Shown here: piece after piece, positions 51,601 through 59,000 of the stretch
Layout: each line of letters opens with the position of its first letter
Position numbering within the stretch: position 1 is the first letter of the stretch
Assembly (NCBI RefSeq): GCF_011751075.1
Contig: NZ_JAALLN010000008.1
Coordinates: forward strand, 1 to 64,000
Reading direction: 5' to 3'
Length of the DNA: 64,000 nt
Origin: Flavobacterium poyangense
GTDB taxonomy: Bacteria > Bacteroidota > Bacteroidia > Flavobacteriales > Flavobacteriaceae
Program-made: the position numbers and the translations under genes
Notes under the pieces: model-generated
Told to the model about the DNA's origin: nothing
The model's input: the letters and a program-made list of their open reading frames with translations, nothing else
The model's database searches: none

Positions 51601-52969
51601 GTCCCAAAATCGAATCAAAACCATAGTCTGAAAATGGTTTTTCTTTCTTAAAAGCCGTTAACGGAAGTTTGATCGTACCGGCAGCAATAGCAATTAATTC
51701 TTCTTGAAAATCATTCAGGTCTATTGCCCCTTTTAAAGATCCCGCTACAGGTTCTTTTACTGTTTTTTCCGCTGGTATTTTAGCAGGTTCAACTACTACT
51801 TGTGTATCGATCAATACTCTGCCATTACTTCTGGCTGTTATAATTTGTTGTGGAATATCTTCTTGTTTAGGATATACATCACAATCTGCAAAACCAACTT
51901 CCGATAATACTTGTTTCCATTTATCAAAAGTTAATGCCGGACTGCCTGAAATCCTCAATTCCTTATCTTCATGGTTCCACCAATCAGAAAGTAAGCCGAA
52001 TGTTAATGTTGTAAACATTTCCAAAGCACTCAGTTCATTAATAATCAGAATCCCGTCCTTTTTCAGAATTGGTTTTATATTCTTAAGTGTATCCGCAATA
52101 TTAGCCGTAGCATGAATGACATTGGCCCCTATCACAATATCATAACTCCCCATTTTTATATCCTGCATCGATGCCGACTGGGTAATATCAAATCTTTTCG
52201 TTTCAAAAAAAGGCAATGTCTCCTGAAATCTTTCTGATGCTGCGATCAAAAAACTTTGAGATACATCTGTGAAGGTATAAGTAATCTGATTTGCATATTT
52301 TTTTAGTTCTTCTACAACTCGCACCGTTGTACCTCCCGTTCCGCCTCCTATTTCTAAAATATTTATTTTTTGATCACTTCCTTCATGGTTCCTGATGGTG
52401 TTTTCCAGAATTGAAGCTACTATTGAATTGAAATAATCCGATCTGTAATCTCCATTATAAATAGCACTAACCAAACCGGAATTTCCTTCCGGAAACAACA
52501 CATCGGTTCCCTTTGTCTTTCCTTTTAAAATTTCTTCAAAAGACGAAATCGTTTGGTTTAATAATTCATAATAACTTTGATATGGATTTACTTCTCTTTT
52601 TGCTTTTATCGCTTGATTTTTTAGCGAAAAGAGAACTGCTTTTTCTTCAATATTTTCTGGTACAACTATACTTTGATTGCCAATTTGAATGAAAGACATT
52701 CTCTCTAACTCTTCGATAATAGTCTGAAATAAAGCATCATACTGAGGCAAAATATTTAATTCTTTGCGCCATTCTTTTATGGTAGTTGAATGCAAGGATT
52801 TAATCCCCATTTTAAGTAATACTTGTAATATGGCCAGACCACAATTTCCCTTAAACTCTTCCTCTGTAAGTGCATTCTTTTTATATCGTGTTATAGCAGG
52901 AACCCGAAGAGTCAAAAATGTGCTTTCCTGCACCAAAGTCGCTTTTTTATTTTTGTTAATCTTAATCAT
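36674..52969 (-). CDS. Trans-AT PKS: cMT-ACP, three KS-DH-KR-ACP modules, KS6
   Basis: This is the largest gene (5,431 residues from ATG 52969; a TTG at 52984 would add five). Domains: cMT about 105-415 (LEIGGGTGGT); ACP Ser453; KS3 530-955, Cys702; DH 1118-1385; KR (Tyr near 1701); ACP Ser1858; KS4 1948-2375, Cys2128; DH 2558-2825 (HLVQNEKVIA, Gly and Pro replaced); KR (Tyr near 3155); ACP Ser3308; KS5 3398-3825, Cys3581; DH 4003-4265 (HVLYTEKILP); KR (Tyr near 4599); ACP Ser4746; KS6 4827-5255, Cys4997. All KSs keep Cys and both His. The KRs of modules 4 and 5 lack the B-type Asp. It ends IHPLFQN, the first strand of a DH that continues in the next gene. No AT domain is present; post-KS linkers end in LPTYPF-RYW motifs. 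Confidence 0.96.
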   Translation of the reverse strand: MIKINKNKKATLVQESTFLTLRVPAITRYKKNALTEEEFKGNCGLAILQVLLKMGIKSLHSTTIKEWRKELNILPQYDALFQTIIEELERMSFIQIGNQSIVVPENIEEKAVLFSLKNQAIKAKREVNPYQSYYELLNQTISSFEEILKGKTKGTDVLFPEGNSGLVSAIYNGDYRSDYFNSIVASILENTIRNHEGSDQKINILEIGGGTGGTTVRVVEELKKYANQITYTFTDVSQSFLIAASERFQETLPFFETKRFDITQSASMQDIKMGSYDIVIGANVIHATANIADTLKNIKPILKKDGILIINELSALEMFTTLTFGLLSDWWNHEDKELRISGSPALTFDKWKQVLSEVGFADCDVYPKQEDIPQQIITARSNGRVLIDTQVVVEPAKIPAEKTVKEPVAGSLKGAIDLNDFQEELIAIAAGTIKLPLTAFKKEKPFSDYGFDSILGLTLIKNINKALEITLDVTAIFNYPTIPLLAQHIADIYPDLLHAKEKIADQAYEVVEAITEKVVEEPDFRKIDNTQENDKIAIIGMSGQFGKANSLEEFWEVLKNGESLVEEVPNDRWDIALHFDENPKARQKTYSKWGSFLRDIDKFDPEFFKISGKEAENMDPQQRIFLQHCWKALEDAAIDPTILQDSKCGVYVGATDGDYYKTYLEEANEASAFWGISGSILAARISYFLNLKGAAVAIDTACSSSLVAMDMGCKSLLTKETDLIITGGISLSVTPEFYKLSSMAGMLSPDGQCYTFDERANGFVPGEGVGVIVMKRLDDAIRDGDPIYAVVQGILTNQDGATNGITAPSVLSQQDIQKEVFTKYNINPETITYVEAHGTGTKLGDPIELQALKASFKEHTSKVNYCGIGSVKTNVGHTLRAAGMAGIMKVLLAMKNKQLPPSINYEKLNQHIQLKDSPFVIQEKLTSWNSETPKRASVSSFGISGTNAFVVLEEYIQKNSISEVSDEPMILVLSALNEERLKVKAAQLAYFIEKEKNLNLTDIAYTLQVGRKVMECRKAFVVSQIDELVVQLQQFAQEESAGVYLKENIVNESEIQQAIYAKQYETIAKYWEQGNAINWLRLYTVYQPKKIHLPTYIFAKESYWITPKTEILFSDIKRLHPLVHENRSNFESQKFSSLLTAEETIISDHIVQGKKILPGVAYIEMAREAVQQSGLDLGHHFSDIKWLQPIEISKESAVIETEVYMNTEGVFVEIKSIKENKVTTHFQAGIGESKEVTESFYRDIASIEEQSIKSYSADQCYQIFSEKGINYGNSLQLINAVAVLEEEVLASISVFSKSKFKLPVEILDNALQTVALLWLQNSEDLALPYAIENISCYNLEEEIKYCYAYYSDQKEKKTFEVELLSATGKVLIVLSGYKMMPVLGGIRDIAQTYLYESVWQPKLNTTNIFDVSAVFNEFIVVGDFPKVELEGSITRISEIEERELFSAVFDKVKQVMTSRTPVRLVIVYDYKKEHEVQFLSGLLRTAAIENPKVLWKCVGIDLDKINDAKQLSKIITDELNEKETLVRYHDLKREVKIIVPVAQPLIESNDSATFIDGGVYIITGGMGGVGKILLEYLFETYTDIKIIASGRSLLDSANQEYVKAFKNLTYYRCDITNKLATQQLIDEVQNQYGKLNGIIHAAGSINDNFIQQKTSDEALQVLEVKTKGIRNLHEATQHIPLDFVILFSSLAAVLGNSGQGDYAAANEYLRDFSKFRNKEVAQQRAFGKTISIAWPLWDSSGMQLNVKNRELLEKKLNIVPLPKKEGIYWLEKLISGTIESAVLHYGRAPLPETLLSDLKETPESSKDEKNGSETGDLTEEKLKEIAYRYLITVFAEELRFPESKFKITDTFEKYGLDSIMMTSLTNRLEETFPDIPKTLFFEFLTIEELVVFFIEEYSSELNAIGNNRKESIAIKEQINIAPEIKPTFKKGIPQKFVSLSETKQDYSKKNNDVAIVGLSGRYPQADTIEEFWENLKIGKDCITEIPGDRWDIDGFFDAAKGKSGYSYSKWGGFVNDMDKFDPLFFNITPLEAEKIDPQERLFLQIAWEAVEDAGYTQETLKRNPFTGKPDGKVGVYVGVMYQEYQLYGVEETLKGNSTTLRGSASSIANRISYVFDIHGPSLALDTMCSSSSTAIHLACKAIQEGEIHAAIAGGVNLSVHPNKYLMLSDGGFASSKGRCESFGEGGDGYVPGEGVGAILLKSLEQAEKDGDHIYGVIKGSALNHGGKTTGYTVPNPKAQTAVISEAIEKANINADSISYIEAHGTGTSLGDPIEIVGLKNALARTTANKCRIGSVKSNIGHCESAAGISGITKVLLQLKHKQLVPSIHSAVLNPNIQFDQTAFLVQQELEPWSSQNEELLTAGISSFGAGGSNAHILIQEYPKAEITSEFNTEPVIIVLSAKNKNRLKAYASRLVNYIEKTPETLQNIAYTLQIGREAMSERLAIVASSKEELAQKLEDFIKNDVRFAEEVFTANIKDENTDFLLRGKAGAAYIKEAIQEKELASIAQLWAKGVEIKWELLNSGSKLLQKVSLPTYPFAKERYWVQTINTTVKQESISKLHPLLHTNESDFETQKFASVFTGTEWFLEDHLVQNEKVIAGVAYLEMAREAVERSIHQKVTQFKEVTWLHPIKVLEQPKKVGIRLESSGEQIRYQVYSKEQEEEYIHGQGIVTAIVQEVPEPYNLGVIRSRTNQTASRPECYKMFSTLGFGYGERFQGIQELYYNDTEALAKIELPQHRDMILDPGVLDSTLQACLAWLLLKDGNKMPLSIPFSVGKVTVYKEITFPVWSYARFSPNANPNATIPQCDMDLLNDKGDVVVRFKDFVILPYEGAFLNQKSGKESLATEIYKYQWEAIELEKTYAHITDYNDVVLVGATQNLTQQFSQVFEGTVYSIEEKTEETYFLKILELLKNRMSQKKRGHFSVVITDEDYDKYGFIIGMLKSASKENPRIKTKLVSIESLNAKSGNELAKILKDENTDEHAEVRYLNETREVKKAISVSQNQISDLKIKEGGVYLITGGVGGIGSTFATHIAKTKGTQLILTGRSAKNDSIQKFIESLPNAQYYACDVTRYEEVEGLLQTIFTDYRKIDGIIHCAGIGTASTIAEKTEAEVHKVLLPKMAGVKNLDKALQNQTLDFIMYCSSISSVLGDIGLSDYAAANAYMDHFAKKRNHLVKEGKRKGVTIAVNWGLWETGGMQANAESIEFLSKQWGMFPLPEEEGAKALDKALQLANEQLIIVYGLKNKLDKTFEAKANDVVITDKNVISEQSNEGLEAIAYEKIVEIFKKELKLKEEHIQTGLPFEEYGIDSMLVVKLTNRLGDIFDNVSVSLLFEYQTIDQLVSYFVKEHSDTLQTLKTTKEAPVLSVNKVSSKEEFSIIEAKEYKRFMQPKLVPVVKKQEIKSEDIAIIGLSGIYPGANNIAEFWENLKAGTDSITEIPEQRWNIREFYNEQKGKKGTSYSKWGGFIEDIDKFDPLFFNISPREASMMDPQERLFLQTAWHAIEDAGYTKEKLQNIGKKSATATGGNVGVFVGVMYEEYQLFGVEERLKGNFIAPTGNASSIANRVSYFLDLHGPSMAVATMCSSSLIAIQMACENIHLGNCEAAIAGGVNLSMHPGKYLMLSDLHLVSDKGKCETFGEGGDGYVPSEGVGAILLKSLAKAKEDGDQIYGVIKGGAINHGGKVNGYTVPNPNAQAAVISQAMEKAGVSAEAYSYIEAHGTGTKLGDPIEIAGLKKAFAGAGNQFCKIGSVKSNIGHSEAAAGISGVTKVLLQLKNKQLVPSLHSKKLNVNIDFENSPFQVQQELEDWTTSDGRPRIAGISSFGAGGTNVHLVIEEYEKDSQDSIDFQGPVIIPISAKDTVRLKEHVKKIGNYLEENKETLTITDIAYTLQTGREAMESRVAFVVTSIGQLIVKLKQYLEEPTTAIIGEIATNKLLVYKKISNVVEDALAQNDHINLAALWTQGERVDWNQLYEKTPNIIGLPNYPFAKEYCWFKPKDTVAVTAVKKAHPLVHEQFNTLDSSRFISTYSGSEQFLSEHVLYTEKILPGVAYLEMARVSGEWYIDKKIAQLRDVFWMSPLHVNGHSRSVVTELQKLNEEIVFTVKDEIEDHVIFNQGKISTSFVTQIEKLDTELISNRLPAVLYKEDYYKLFKELGFHYGTSFQRIEYIRYSGSEALAKISINQDLSDNYWTVQAMDSALQTCLGIHLKGDTKQLPLSIPFSVKEVNIYKELPSEFWSYVTVREREEEKNTPIHYDVKLIDVSGEVIMSFIDFVTLPFTNQEQAVSNRTAAYTQLYSYDWKSKSITENVAINSNRNYEVILAGSTSEVAERLTDELEIQVTSIQSQNEEEFFNTILKRVKQKLISKEETHFLIVFEEEDALSYSFVSGILKSVNKENPVISGKTIAVDQISLDNIDLLCKIISKEKNTEENEVRYLNSNREVREIGIYNKTPDQNAIEIKPDGVYIITGGAGGLGMIFANYLNQFKNTTLFLIGRSELAAEKQRDINALNNAKYIRCDVTDRKAISLVINEILREEGQINGIIHSAGIGTASQILKKTSEEIHKVLSPKIEATRILDEVTQQLPLDFMMYVSSISAIMGDIGLADYASANAYMDAYAWYRNQLVKEGKRYGKSITVNWGLWHEGGLQINEESRKYLEHYWAMLPLPTAEGIKALSDIFREAPSQIMVVYEKTSKLLEKKEYKKTATAANTSGITKEACMVYFRNLISEELQIEPERIGLTTPFETYGMDSIRIVKLTNKLNEDFDDIPNTLFFENPTLDDLVLYFMKNYSDSMLKVAGNQEVRQEVTADKTDFLYNHNEFKKQIEADYRPIEEPVAIIGVAGKYPGANTLEEFWENLRTGKDSITEIPKNRWNTELFFDKEKGKEGKTYSKWGGFVEDVDKFDPIFFSISPKEAELMDPQERLFLQTAWDTVEDAGYTPENLNQKVGVFVGVMYSEYAMFGIDAMHEGQFTTPKGIHSSIANRVSYVMNFEGPSMAIDTMCSSSLTAIHLACESIRKGECTTAIAGGVNLNLHPYKYLSLSSAGFVSSQGKCAAFGEGADGYVPGEGVGAVLLKPLSEAIKDNDQIYGVIRSTEINHGGRSNGFHVPNPNAQAKVIQKAIQKAGIEPHSLQYIEAHGTGTSLGDPIEIAGLSQALNMDSKTSYKIGSVKSNIGHCESAAGISGLTKILLQLKHKQIAPSIHSNILNKNIQFGDSPFEIQQELTDWTTTDSEKRRAGLSSFGAGGSNAHVILEEHLRNEEREQQETESVLIILSAKDTERLKQKAAELLKFLEEQEAVSLIDLAYTLQVGRVALESRLSIEVTSIKELKKELQNYRQDQFSGYQKTLKSYELNKANNTDILYKKALNNKDLDELAKLWIEGETISWEKLYANNAQPKRISLPTYPFVKKRYWLPEISEKLEKREKVSEAIHPLFQN

Positions 52970-53003
52970 AATCGTTTCTTTCAATTAATATGGTCTTAGG
53001 CTT

Positions 53004-56000
53004 TTAAATAAATTTTGCAGCGATAACTTGTTGGTGTTCTTGTGCGATAACTTCTTCTAAAATTGCCATTCCTTCATCGGCTTCAATGCTGCCAATACCT
53101 AATTGTTCCATCTTATTTCTGTATCCGTCTGAAGCTACTACACCTACTGATCCCCAGTACCCCCAATTAATGATTTGTACCGGGATATTGAACTTTTGCT
53201 GAACCGTATAGGCAAAACTGTCTTTGTACATACAAGCAGCGGCATAATTTGCTTGTCCCAAAGCATTTACCTGAGATTGCATCGAAGAATAAAAACAAAT
53301 AAAATCTAATGACTCCCGGGCAAATACATCAATTAAATAGTGGCTCGATGTTGCTTTAGATTCAAACACTTCAACAAAAGTACTTTCGTCCATTTGATGA
53401 ATTAAGCTATCTCTAAGTACCAATGCCGAGTGAAATACACCATTAATATTTTTAAATATCTGTTTGATTTTGTGATACGCCCCTTTTACTTCATTTTCTA
53501 AAATTGCATTACATTGTATATAGACCGGTTTTGGCCCCCATTGTGCTATTTCTTCCTGTGCTTTTAGAATTGTTTCATTTTCCGGGCTACGTCCCAGCCA
53601 AATTATTTGAGCCTGATATTTTTCTGCCAAATAGGCTGAGGTAACTTTCCCGATCCCACCTGCACCTCCGAGAATTACATAAACACCTCCCTTTTTAAAT
53701 TTGCTTGTAATCGGTTGTGTTTCTAAAGGATACAGATCTCTTATATAAGTGTTTTGATTGCGATACGCTATAATTTCTCCATTAGGGTCATACGGTATTT
53801 TTAACAACTGCATGATATCTGAAGGCGTTATTTTATTTGAGGCATCTACATCGATAATACGAACGTTCCAGTTGCTTTGTTCTTTGGCTAAGGAACTCAT
53901 TAATCCCAAAATTCCGCTGCCATGACATTGTACTTTATCCCCTGCTAATACTTTTTGTGTACGATCTGATAAAACCGTTATGTTTAAATCTTTATGTGCA
54001 TAAGGAGACGATAATAACTTCTTAAGCTGTTTAAAAACTTCTAATTCATTGCTTTCCCAGAATGTTTCTAATATAGAAGAGGTATGAGCTGCAGGAGCAT
54101 CATGAACAATATATACATCCGTAATTTCTTCCGGTATTTCAGACGAATCATCAGAATAGAAAATGGCTATGTTTTTATGCATTAAGTACGCTCTTAATTC
54201 GTTTGCGATCTTACTGTTATTATTTTTATAAGAAATAATTAGAGCATTACCGCTCGGAGTTTCCTCCTGCCTAAATAGAGCTTCTCTTTTCCATTCAGAA
54301 ACATACATCAAGTCTTCTATTGAGCAAGGTTGCTGTTCTGCAATAGGTGTCGTTTTTATATTTAAAGCGACAAAACCTTCAAATTGAACTAAGATTTCAC
54401 CATTTTCATTTATTAAATCTACATCGTATGTTGGAAGTGCTTCTCCATTAGTTGGCTCTATTTTCTTAGCATAGGACCAAAATTGTTGTGGTAATTTTTT
54501 ATAGATTCTCACCTCTTTAACACGAAAAGGAAGTTTGGTAGGGTTCTTTTTATCAAATCCAAAACTAAGCCCCATGACGGTTTGCACTGCACTATCTAAT
54601 AAAAAAGGTGAAAGCATATATTTCTCTTCCGTTTCTGCCAAATAGATTTGTGTTAAGACTTCCTTATCTGAATACATAATTTCCTGAATCCCCTGGAAAT
54701 GTTTTCCGTAAGTGATTCCCTTATCGTCCAGCAATTTATAGTACTCCTGTTTACTTAAACTATTTGGCAATCGCAAGGCTATATGATCTATGGTTACGGC
54801 TTTTGTGACCGGTAATAAATCGTATTGAATAATACCATTGCTGTAAATGGATGTTGGATCTGATTTCTTTCTAAAGTTATAGGTCAATCCTTCTTTAGTT
54901 TCTTCTAACGCAACAACAACTTCAACTAACTTATTATCATTTTCCTGAATAGGCTCCCTAAAGACCACATCTGTAATTCTGGTCACAGCCTGTTTCTTAT
55001 ATCGATTTCCTACCTCGCGAATCCATTCGATTTGAGCTGCTCCCGGCAACACATTTATTCCATTTACTTTATGGGAAGCAAAAATGGGTTCTGTTCCGGA
55101 AAAAACACTTTCGTAAGTAGTCTCATTGACCATTTTTTCTACTAATGGATGCTCTTTTTCACAAGACTTAGCCCCAGTTTCATTTAGATTTCTTGTCGCA
55201 ACAAACCAGTAGCGATCTTTCTTAAAAGGATAGGTAGGCAAATGAATTTTCTGAGGTGTTTTATTTTCATATAAAAGTTTCCAATCTATGTTTGCACCTT
55301 TGCTCCATAGTTTAGCTATTGTAGCTGCATCTTTATTGATACTCCAATTGCTGATACTATCGTGAAGTTCTTCTTTATCAGCACTCGAAATAGTATCTTC
55401 ATTATTGCCAATATGCATATGGGGTATTGTATCATTTGCCTCAAGAAATTCATTTAATCGATTGATACATCCCTTACGGTTATTTACAACAAATGCCAAT
55501 CGGTATTCCATTGCTTCCCTTCCGGACTGCAGTGTATACAATACCTCTTGAAAAGCATCATCACTGGTAGTTGATAAATAATCAGTCATTAATTTTGCCA
55601 AACGATTTAAACCATCAGCATCTTTGGCAGATAATACACAAACAGGTATTGCTTCTGAAAAGTGATTTACCGGCTTATCTTCTTTATACTCTTCGATAAT
55701 GATATGCGCATTTGCTCCACCAAAACCAAAACTGCTTACACCAGCTATTTTACGCTGTCCTTTGGTTACCTCCCAATCTGTTGTATCCTTTTGAAGATAA
55801 AAGGGAGTATTCTCTAACTTTAAATAATGATTAGGTTGAAACAACAATGGATTTCCGGGAATTTTATTGTTTTTCATTGCCATCAAAACCTTGATTGCTC
55901 CTGCTACTCCTGCGGCAGCTTCCAGGTGGCCTATATTCGTTTTGATACTTCCAATAGCACAATGCTCCTGCTGTCCATAAGAGGATTCCGAATCTTTGTA

Positions 56001-59000
56001 TAAAGTTTCAAAAGCTAATTTTAATCCTTCAGTTTCGATGGGATCACCCAGTGGTGTTCCGGTTCCGTGAGCTTCGATATAACTTACTGCTCGGGGATCT
56101 ATCCCCGCTGTTTTATAGGCTTTGATAAGTAGATTTTGCTGGGCTTTTGGATTTGGAGAAGTCAAGGTATTGGCTTTTCCTCCATGATTTTCCGCACTTC
56201 CTTTTAAAATTCCGTAAATAGGGTTTTTATCCTCAATAGCTTGATCTAAATCTTTTAATATTAAAATTCCAACCCCTTCTCCTCTTACATAACCATTTGC
56301 AGTCTGATCAAATGTTTTGCAACGGCCGTCTTTACTTAGCATTCCTGCCTGACTAAATGATAGTGTTAATTCCGGCGATAATATTGCATTTACACCTCCT
56401 GCAATTGCCATCGTGCCATGACCATTCCTTATATGTTCTGCCGCTCTGTGAATTGCGATCAAAGAACTCGAACATGCTGTGTCGATAGGCTCACTTGGTC
56501 CGTGTAAATCAAAAATATAAGACAATCTGTTTACTAAAACAGAATGCGCAGAACCGGTCGCAAATTGAGCCATACCGGTTTGATTCGTTTGCTCTTTTAG
56601 TAAAGTGGAGTAATCTGAACTTGATACTCCAATAAAAACTCCGGTATCGGTTCCTTTAATCGTATGGATTGCAATTGCTGCATCTTCTAAAGCATGATAG
56701 ACTTCCTGTAAAACCAAACGTTGCTGAGGATCCATCAGCTCTGCTTCTATTGGTGAAATATTAAAAAACAACGGATCAAATTCATCTATTCCGTCCAGAA
56801 AACCTCCCCATTTGCACAAAGTAGTGTTTTCCTTTTGTTGTGGATCTCCATAATATTTTCTCCAATCCCATCTGCTCTCCGGAACTTCTGTGATTAAATC
56901 TTCTTTATTTCTTAAATGCTCCCATAGCTGATCTACATTTTCCGCACCGGGAAAACGCCCACTCATGCCTACTATCGCAACTTGTTTTCTTTGCTCTGCT
57001 TTTCCGGAATATCGATCAGAACCTGCATTTTTTTCCTCTTCTTGAATTGTAGCAGCTGCTATGTTCTCATTTTCCTCATTAAACTGTTGCCCGCCTTCCA
57101 TCGAAAGAGCATAATTCGATTCTAAGTGCGCTGTTAAGTCATCTAAAGTTGGATAATTAAAAAATAATGTTGGCGTTATATCTAATCCATAAAGCGCATT
57201 GATCTCATTGCAAAACTGTGTATATAAAATCGAATCAAATCCGTAATCTCCCAGTTCTACATGAGAAATTACTTTAAGCGGATTCATTTTAACTAATTTA
57301 GCGGCCAGTTGTGTTAAATTTTCCAGCAGCGTTTTTCTCGAAATTCGATTAGAATTAGGTGTGTTTTCTACCTTCGTAATGTTATTCTCTGATGAAACTT
57401 TATAGATAACCGAAGCCTGCACGCAATCTGAATTCAAAATTTGTTTCAGTGCTTTTATACCTTCTTCATCAGGCATAGCCTGCATGCCCCATTTTTTTTG
57501 CAAAAAAGCTTCTGTATCGGCATTAATTTGCATTCCTCCGTTTTTCCACAAAGGCCAATTGATACTTTTAGTAATACCATGGCGATTTCCTATGCTGCGC
57601 TGATTTTCTCTATATCTTGCATAATCATCAAGAAAAGCATTGGCAGCCGCATAATCTATCTGTCCTATATTGCCGTAAATAGCCGCTATTGAAGAAAAGA
57701 AAACCATAAAATCTAAAGCATCATACTTTGTCTCTTTATCAATATTCCTGATTCCTTCGATCTTTACTTCTAAAACTTTTGCAGCAGCAGCTGTCGATTT
57801 GTTTTTCGCATAACCATCTGCAGTAATGCCCGCGAGATACATTATACCATTGATTGCTACAAATTGCTGTCTAATTTCTTTAAAAACTTTAGCTACCGAA
57901 AGCGCATCTGTACTATCGCATTGGTAATAATAGGCCCCTGCAGGCACTCTTTTCTTAAGTGCTTCGCTTCTTCCTAAAAGAATCACTTTAGTATCGAAAG
58001 TTTCAAGAATATAATCACAAACCGTACGTCCTATTTCTCCCGCTCCTCCTACCAGCACATATACGCCTGATGTTTTAATTAAACTATCCTGCTGTTTAGT
58101 ACCGGTGAATGTTGTACTCTTTTTTTCCAGCCTTTCAAGAGATGTATATTTTACCTCAACGGCATTGTTAAATCGTTCTTTGTTTAATAGCTCAGCTATC
58201 TCATGGATATTATGAATTGAAAAATCTTCAATTGCGATTACTTTCCCTTCAAAATTAAAATGCTCTAAGGCCAGCGTTTTAAACATTCCCGAAAGGAAAC
58301 CATACTGCTCATATTCTTCTTCTGATCCTAATACAATTAGCTGCGTTTTTCCTTTTGTATGAAGTCTTCGTTTTACATCTTCAAAAATTTGAATATAGGT
58401 CGAAATCTCATTTTCAATAGCTATAGATTGAATCTCTGCTTCATAAAAATTTCTGATCGCGTCTGCCAAAATTGGATTTCCTCCAATCAGGTATACAATC
58501 GTATGCTCATAAACCGAGTCGCAATTTTTGAGATAGGGAACTTTTTGCCAGGCTACTTTTTGAATACCCGGCATACTATCAGACTCTTTTACTTTTTTAT
58601 CTTTTACGGGAAGAAATACACATTGCAAAAATTGCACTAAGACATTACCTTGCTCGTCTAAGATATCTACATCATATTCCTGAACTTTGCGGGTTGTTTC
58701 GTTTAATTGGCTTTTGCGGGCATATGACCAGAATATTTCCGGTAGCTGATCTGCAAAACGATAGCATGTTTTCATACTAAACGGAAGCGCTTGCTGTACT
58801 ACTCCCTCGATCATAATCCATCCTAGTGCATTTTGTAAAGCGCTGTCCAGGGCACCCGGCTGCATTTTATAACCTGCTTGTAAAGGCAACTGTATTCTGG
58901 AAACAGAAAATTCCGGAGTTGAATACTGTTCTTGTATTCCTCTAAAGCTTGCACCTAAATCAAACCCTTTTGCTTTAAGAAAAGCATAAAATTCTTCTCC

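Noticed and set aside
52982..52984. TTG start for the largest PKS gene
   Set aside because: An ATG lies five codons downstream (52969), and no conserved domain residue is lost by using it.
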